From: Adiantum capillus-veneris
Taxonomy: Eukaryota > Streptophyta > Polypodiopsida > Polypodiales > Pteridaceae
Assembly (NCBI GenBank): GCA_014529385.2
Contig: CM043955.1
Location: 152,074,140-152,138,139 of the forward strand
Reading direction: 5' to 3'
Length of the DNA: 64,000 nucleotides
Part shown: piece by piece, positions 58,190 to 64,000 of the stretch
How the letters are laid out: each line of letters begins with the position of its first letter
Numbering within the stretch: position 1 is the first letter of the stretch
Translations under genes and position numbers: made by a program
Notes under the pieces: generated by a model
What the model was told of the DNA's origin: nothing
Database searches by the model: none
The model's input: the letters and a program-made list of their open reading frames with translations, nothing else

Positions 58190-59314
58190 CGCATACATGT
58201 ATATGAATCTTCGATAATATCTGAAGTGTCCCATGATGGATTGCACTTGTTTTACATTAGTAGGCCTGGGCAGGTCTACAATGACTTTGACTTTGTCTAG
58301 GTCTGTGGTTATGCCATTTCTTGAGACAATGTGTCCTAATATTCGTCCTTGCTTAACCATAAATACACACTTTTCCGGGTTAAGACAGATTCGATATGTC
58401 CTGCACTTTTCAAAGACCTTTTGCAAATGGTCCATATGTTCCTCTCGCAGAAGAGAGTGTACACACAGGTCATACATGTAAATTTCTAAGAATATTCTTA
58501 GGTATTCCTTGAATGCGTGAGTCATTAACCTCTGGAAAGTGGCTGGTGCATTAGTTAAGCCAAATGGCATAACTCGATACGCATAAATCCCCCATTCTGT
58601 GGCAAATGCTATTTTGTGTTGATCCTCCCTTGCTATTGCCAGTTGGTTGTATCCTGAAATCCCATCCAGAAAGGAATAAGCCCGTTTCCCGGCCACTTGC
58701 TCAAGTACATGTTCTGTAATTGGCAAGGGATAATTATCCCTTATGGTTGGTGCATTCACCTTCTTGAGCTTTACACACACTCGTAGTTTTCCATTCTTTT
58801 TGGGAACTACCACAATGGGTGACACCCAATCTGTATGTTCGATTTCATAGATGAATTCATCTTCCATTAGTTTATCAATCTCTTCTTTGATTCGTTTAGC
58901 AAATGTGTCATTATATGTATAAGGACGTTGTTTTCTAGGTTTTGCATCCGATTTTAAAGGAATTGTATGTTGGCATATCAATGGATCAACTCCTTTGAGG
59001 TCTTTATAGGACCAAGCGAACACATCTTTATACTTCTTGAGAAGTTGTGTTAGCTGTGCTTCCTCCTCAGGCTCTAAATCGTTAGCTATATAGACCGGAT
59101 GAGGCTTTTCACCTGATTCTGCGAGGTCTATCTTTTTTGCCTTTTCAGGCCCATCGTAGGATTCTTGGTTGGTTCTTTCCGTGACTAGTGGTGTCATGAT
59201 GATTTTTCTGTCATGGATAGTAAATTTTCGATAGTGTGATGGTACATTCATGTTCCCCTTTTCTGACTCCCCTTTACCATCACTATCTTCTTCCGTAGTC
59301 CATATCTCTCTCAA
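58190..59314 (-). pseudogene. Element F reverse transcriptase, N-terminal part
   Basis: HTIPLKSDAKPRKQRPYTY and TDWVSPIVVVPKKNGKLRVC lead to RT. The first catalytic Asp is present (YSFLDGISGYNQLAIARED), but the YMDD-type motif reads YMYD (EIYMYDLCVHS), and RVCVKLKKVN has Lys where relatives have Asp. MPFGLTNAPATFQRLM is well kept. It continues to NPEKCVFMVKQGRILGHIVS and the connection RYYRRFIYMYAVI, where B' is inserted. The catalytic change makes it inactive. Confidence 0.9.
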
Positions 59315-59540
59315 AGACCGTTTCAGTTCTTGGTATTTCTGTTTACGCTCCAGTTTGGTCCACTCTTGGTCCTTTGTTATTTCTTTTTTTGAATTTTGAG
59401 ATTTTTGTGATTGTGTTTCGGTTTTAGCTCTTCGTACCTGTTTTATTTCCTTAAAGCATCAAATAGTGAGTTTTACCTTTTATCCTGGGCATCACGTTCT
59501 CTCTCTCTTTGTTTCCTGCTTGTTTTCTCCTATAGCGTTC

Positions 59541-59843
59541 TTAGCGTCTATGATGTTGATTAGCAAAATCATAAAACTTGATATTCTCGGCTTCATTTCC
59601 ACGCTCACTTGAGGTGTCTGAACACTCATTATCTGCATCATCATTTACTTCCAAATGTTCAGAGGAGTTGTAAAGCTCTTCTTGTTCCGGTGGTTCTACC
59701 ATCTCCTTTTCTGGTATAACGCTTACCATGTAATAGGGTAACACATCATAGCCATCCTTATCACAAAATTTTGTTGTTGGACTGTCGGTAATGGTACAGA
59801 CATCCAATGTTGCCATTATGTGTTCCCATTCTAGAGGTTCCAA
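59541..59843 (-). pseudogene. Element F protease-RT linker
   Basis: 100 residues, acidic (EPPEQEELYNSSEHLEVNDDADNE), no domain recognised. It lies between protease and RT in the same orientation. 59320-59540 continues as charged, Lys-rich linker in other frames. A 17-bp unit repeated three times (about 59877-59927) separates it from the protease. Confidence 0.6.
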
Positions 59844-59904
59844 GGCATCTTCAGGAAAAGGTTCTGGAATATACTCCTTGTCCTCAATTGCTCCTTGTAC
59901 TCAA

Positions 59905-60579
59905 TTAATCCTTGTCCTCAATTGCTCTTTCTAAGATGCATTCCTCTCTTCTTAAGCTTCCACAATGTGAAGATCCGCACATCCATAGCTCTTTTGGTTG
60001 CCCTAACCATGCTGGTAGTTCTGATCCTGCTACTGTAGCCGAATCAAACTCTTCCACCGGTGTTTGGTTCACATCCTTATAACTATGGTCTTTCAGGTGT
60101 ATTTTAGTTGTCGTTTCACCATTTCTGAGGTATATGTGGTCATAACCCCAATCTTGGACCATCTTCAATTGTCGCATGAATGGTCGTCCCAAGATTATCT
60201 CATAATTGTTCTTTTTGTTGAAATCGACTATTGCAAATGTATGCTCATACTCGATTCCGCACGAAGTGACAATCACTTTTTCTAGGAGTCCCAACGGCTT
60301 CTCCATGAACCCATCTGCCAATTGCAGTTTCATTATGGTAGCTCTCAAAGCTGGTTTTCCCCATTTTTTCCAGATTTCTTTGGTGGCGATAGCAACTCCC
60401 GCTCCACTGTCAAGAATAGCTTTGGAAACTACTCCTTGGAATTCTAATGGTAGCGTAGTGTTTCCGTCTTCTCCCTTGCAATATTCTCCAACCTTATTCA
60501 ATGCTACTAGCCTAGTGTTTATTTGAGGTCTGTCCAACTCTCTGATTCCTTCTTGTAGCTTCAAGGTGGGGTCTTTCAC
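59905..60579 (-). pseudogene. Element F canonical aspartic protease
   Basis: VSKAILDSGAGVAIATKEIW carries the DSG triad, and YEIILGRPFMRQLKMVQDWG is the C-terminal ILG-type signature, as in gypsy retropepsins. This is the expected position, after gag and before RT. It contrasts with the second protease-like domain at 41509-41850 in the same element. The frame stops at 59905-59907 next to a small triplicated repeat. Confidence 0.88.
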
Positions 60580-60612
60580 TCCAAATTTTTCTAGGCATTT
60601 TCCTACTGTGGT

Positions 60613-61842
60613 TCACATTTTTGGCCTTAACCTTAGGAGTTCTGCTAACGTGATTGTGCATACCACCGGAGTTGATAACAAATCAATAAATCCTTGTGAA
60701 TCCATCACCTTGTTAGAAGAAAGTCTTTGGGATGGGATTGCTCTTACTTCCGACTTAGCTTCGTACTCTCCTAGGTAAGAGGGTAAAGTTCTCAAAGAGT
60801 CTGGTTGGCTGTGCCCCGAACTAATTGATCCTTGATCTCCCCCTTGTGAATGTATCTCAAAGTTCATTTGCGACGTTGCCTCAAATTCTTCAATAGGAGG
60901 TAAGATCACATTATTTTCTTTTCTCGAGCTATTCAGGTGGTTACTCATCCTATTAGCCTCGTTGGCCTCACGGATTTGCTTCCACAGATCATCTAGACCT
61001 TTACAGTCCTTACCCATTTCTGCCAATATTTTAGGCTGGAACCCGTCACTTGCCCCATGGGTGGTATTTGGCACTATGATAGGCTCTCCTCTCGACTCAT
61101 AGTCATTAGTGAGTCTTTCCTTTGTTTCCTCATGTTTCTCTAATGTTGGTTGGATAGGGGTTGGAGCTGGTGCTTCATGACAATTTGCCAGTTTACCCAG
61201 CGGGTCTTCCATCAATGATTGAGCCGTCTTGATCATCTTTTTACACATATCCAACCTCTATTTTTCTAGTTCTGCATATGGATAAGTCATCCACCTTTGC
61301 TCCTGGGTTTGGTTCTTTTTAAGTCGAACTTCATAAACTTTTAGAAGTGCATCCAACTACTCGTTTACCTTGTCTGCCACCAGTACAGATCCTCCTGATC
61401 CTGCACTTTTGGGCTCTGCTATTTCTTTGGGTGCTATGACTGTTGTGGTGTGTGAGCTTAAGCTAGCTAGATCCACTAACCGCTCCAATTTGTTCTTTGT
61501 ATGTTTCAACTCCTCGGATAGGGCTGTTTGCTCTCGTTCCTTCCTGGCCGTCCTACGCGCCTGTCTAGCTTTCCAAGTGCTTCTCTGATTTTTCATTTCT
61601 AAACTTCGGGCATCGGTTTTTGGTTCTTCAACTATGGGTTCATTCGTCCTTCTTTGGGCTTGGGCCCATGTTACCGCCTGAATAGGTATGATTGTTTCAT
61701 TTTCCGATCCTCCACTGGAAGGTACTATTTCTAACATGTTCAAAGTGGTTTTTGCTCCTTTGTTCGGGTTTTTAGGGCAATCGGGAATCAAATGAGTAAT
61801 TCCATTATGGGCAATACGCATTGACTCTAATGATTTCATCAT
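60613..61842 (-). pseudogene. Element F gag C-terminal coiled region
   Basis: Two frames (61357-61842 and 60613-61254) follow the zinc knuckle. The first has a basic, heptad-like helix (WKARQARRTARKEREQTALSEELKHTKNKLERL), probably a coiled coil. The second is charged without recognised domain. A short gap with stops (61255-61356) separates them. No known function beyond being part of the gag-pol linker. Confidence 0.6.
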
Positions 61843-62501
61843 GAGGACAGTCTCTCACCCAATGGTCTCCACCACACTTGTAACAGGGTCCCGTGGGTTG
61901 TTGAGGTGCTCCTTGAGCCCCTCTTTGTTGGTAAGCATGTATCTGTCCGCCCATGCCTCCATTGGCTATGAACATCAGTGTTCGTTCATTTAGGCTATAT
62001 CTTCCTTCTCCTGCGGCCTGTGCAGCAGTTGGTGGTCCTTGATTCCCTATCATGCTCCATGGTTCTGGCATCAAGGGTTCTTCCGGTGGATAATAGACAG
62101 GGTTTGCCGCATATCCATTGGGATCTTCATAATACGCATGCATAGGCACCAAAGTCTTTTCCTCTGATTCAGTTACTGTTGGTGTGTATCTTATACCAAC
62201 TGGTCGTAATCCTGGTAGGGGTGGTTGTTGCCCCACACCGGTTGTGGTCTTTCTACAACTGAGGTCCTGGTAAGTTGCCTGCTTGATATCTAGGCATCGG
62301 TGGAACTTGAGGGGAAGCTACTGGAGCTTGGGGAGCGTAAGGTCTCTCTCTCACATATCCCTTGTTATAATAACATTTCTCGGTCCCATGGTTTGTCCAT
62401 TTTTGTTCAATAGCACACCACTTGGGTTGTTTAGCCTGGGGTTTGGTGTACAAGTTGATCTTTTTTAGCACTTCATCTACAAGCTGCTCTTGGTTTACCA
62501 C
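61805..62501 (-). pseudogene. Element F nucleocapsid region with zinc knuckle
   Basis: Frames 62253-62501 and 61805-62236 include Pro/Gln-rich sequence, a CAIEQKWTNHGTEKCYYNKG Cys/His cluster and a clear knuckle CYKCGGDHWVRDC. Nucleocapsid binds the RNA genome in the particle. A frameshift separates the two pieces. Confidence 0.75.
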
Positions 62502-62549
62502 TACTTCTCCTTTCGGTTTTGTCTTGGAAGACTTGCTTCCACTTTGCTG

Positions 62550-64000
62550 TCAAGACAAACCGTCATCAAGGTCCTTGAACTCCCCTTCTTTGTAGACCGC
62601 ACAATTTTCCACAAGGTACAGAGCCTCCTTGGTCAACTCATTCAACGTCGTGCTCCTTTTCATATGCAAGTCTTTCTGGAGATCTGCATTCCTTAGTCCT
62701 TGGATGAATATCAGCATAAGTCTGGACTGAGTTGGTAGTTCTTCAACAGGACAGAACTTAACATATCTTTTTAGTCTTAGGGTTACCTTTCGTACAGATT
62801 CTCCATCTTTCTGTTTGAATTTATGGATTTGTGAGACGGTATTATGAGCTATTCCCCTTTGAGAGAATTCCTCAATAAACTCGTCAAACACTTCCTCCAT
62901 CGACTCAAAGTCTCTACGCTCTATAGAGTCAAACCAAGTGGCAACATCATCCTCTAGGGTTAGTCCAAACCCTGCAAATTGGGTGGGAAAATCTAACATC
63001 TCTTCTGCTCTAATTACACGCACAAACGCTGCTACATGATCTCTTGGGTCTCTGCTTCCTGTGTATTTCTTGTTTACCCATTTTTGCACTTGAGAAGGTC
63101 TAATTCTACGATGGTCTACAAACCTCATCATTGGATCACCCCGTCCCAGTCGATACACCTCCTCAGGCCTTCTGTAATAGGCTGGTCCCTCTCCCAATGG
63201 TGCTCCTAAGCCATCATTTCTAATGGTTCTCGTTGGAGGTGGTTCTTCTCTGCGAACTCGTTCTATGGGTGGTCCTCCAGGCTCTGTCGACCCTTGTTTC
63301 TTTGGCTTACTCTCTGCTTGATACCTTGAATAGAGTGGTGGTTCTTGCAAATCCCTGAGCCCTCGTGCGGCTTGATAACCATCTCGGTTTCGGTCTGGTT
63401 CCATTGTTGCACTCTGTCAAAGCCATGCCTGCAATGATGGCTGGTTTTCTGGTTGGTCTTGGTTGTTGAATGCTTGCGGTCGGGTGGAATGTGAGGTAGT
63501 GTCATACTCTGAAAAAGGATTCATTAACTTGCTTGGGGTGTGCACGGCTCTTGGCACTTCCTCAGGGGCATATGCTGATGCTCCTCGACCTATTGCTCTA
63601 TCTACTTCCTCTGGGAGAATACGTTGGTATTCTCGCCCGTATCTATCAACAAAAACTATGCCCTTCCCCGTAGCACTTTCATAAGAGAATAAGTAAAGAA
63701 CTTTGTCTTTGCTTAATTCGTTTGCGTATGGTTCGTTGCTGCGAAAGTAAGAGACTATACCCTCGCTTTCATGTTTGTAGATTCCCACATTCTCGTTATA
63801 AGTTGGAACCTTGGTTGTTTTCTTATCATACATAAAAATAGCTCCGGGTCGATCAATGTTTGGTGGCGGTTCTTGAGTTTCTGAAACCATTTTCCCTTTC
63901 GCCACGTTATCTCCATATCTGTTGTAATCTTCAGGGTTACTAAATATTAAATAGTGGTTCCCCTTTTCGTCTCGGAATCTATCTCCATCATCATACACTC
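62550..64000 (-). pseudogene. Element F gag with N-terminal extension
   Basis: The capsid-like Retrotrans_gag region is in 62550-63404 (KKYTGSRDPRDHVAAFVRVI, DDVATWFDSIERRDFESMEE, FIQGLRNADLQKDLHMKRS). Upstream, in the same frame across one TAG (63417-63419), are about 190 residues (63420-63998) with no domain I recognise, Tyr/Asn/Glu-rich (FSNPEDYNRYGD, FVDRYGREYQRILPEEVDRA). The start may lie beyond the window. Confidence 0.8.

Larger units (their letters stand above)
58190..64000 (-). mobile_element. Element F, 5' part: Ty3/gypsy (right segment, runs off window)
   Basis: Minus-strand gag, zinc knuckle, protease and RT, continuing the element at 40876-44228. The 5' LTR and primer-binding site lie beyond the window. 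Confidence 0.92.

Overview
The window is plant nuclear DNA made almost entirely of nested transposable elements. I see no host gene, rRNA, tRNA gene or CRISPR array. Evidence for a land-plant nucleus: Ty1/copia and Ty3/gypsy LTR elements, most with primer-binding sites matching the 3' end of initiator tRNA-Met and one matching a TGGCGCC-type tRNA; a Tat-type gypsy element with a second RNase H; CACTA (En/Spm) transposons with GT-AG introns; and long GA, CA and C tracts. The species cannot be fixed from the sequence; a non-seed plant such as a fern or lycophyte is only a guess.

Layout. 1-5267: copia element A (minus strand, 3' end outside the window). 6465-11954: complete copia element B (minus, target duplication tgggt). 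11960-13640: remnants of older copia elements. 13666-13733 and 23777-24135: one CACTA transposase exon region (minus), split by copia element D (13734-23776, plus, three LTRs). D is itself split by the short non-autonomous copia element C (14000-17716, target duplication gtagc). 24336-25440: tandem repeat of about 440 bp. 25441-31170: a second tandem repeat, built on an 'aagcggctagcc'-like unit, into which copia element E (25533-30232, target duplication ctaag) inserted. 31388-32190: a CA tract, a CACTA-like terminus, and an LTR with a primer-binding site on each side. 32190-35488: nothing recognised. 35489-about 40925: CACTA element with a broken transposase and a very large GA microsatellite block.

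40876-64000: a Ty3/gypsy element, F (minus, running off the right edge), split inside its reverse transcriptase by a second copy of family B (B', 44229-58184, target duplication ataac). B' is split inside its 3' LTR by a Tat-type gypsy element, G (44475-53158). The order of insertion is therefore F, then B', then G.

All coding regions are damaged by nonsense codons, frameshifts or deletions. Many stops look like C-to-T changes at CAG or CGA codons. The elements are mobilisation units rather than a cooperating gene set: gag makes the particle, and pol encodes protease, integrase, reverse transcriptase and RNase H. Points most worth following up: F has two tandem integrase zinc-binding domains and a second retropepsin-like domain after integrase; B and B' share two identical TAG codons at different loci; C looks like a parasite of an E-like family; and one LTR is flanked by divergent primer-binding sites.
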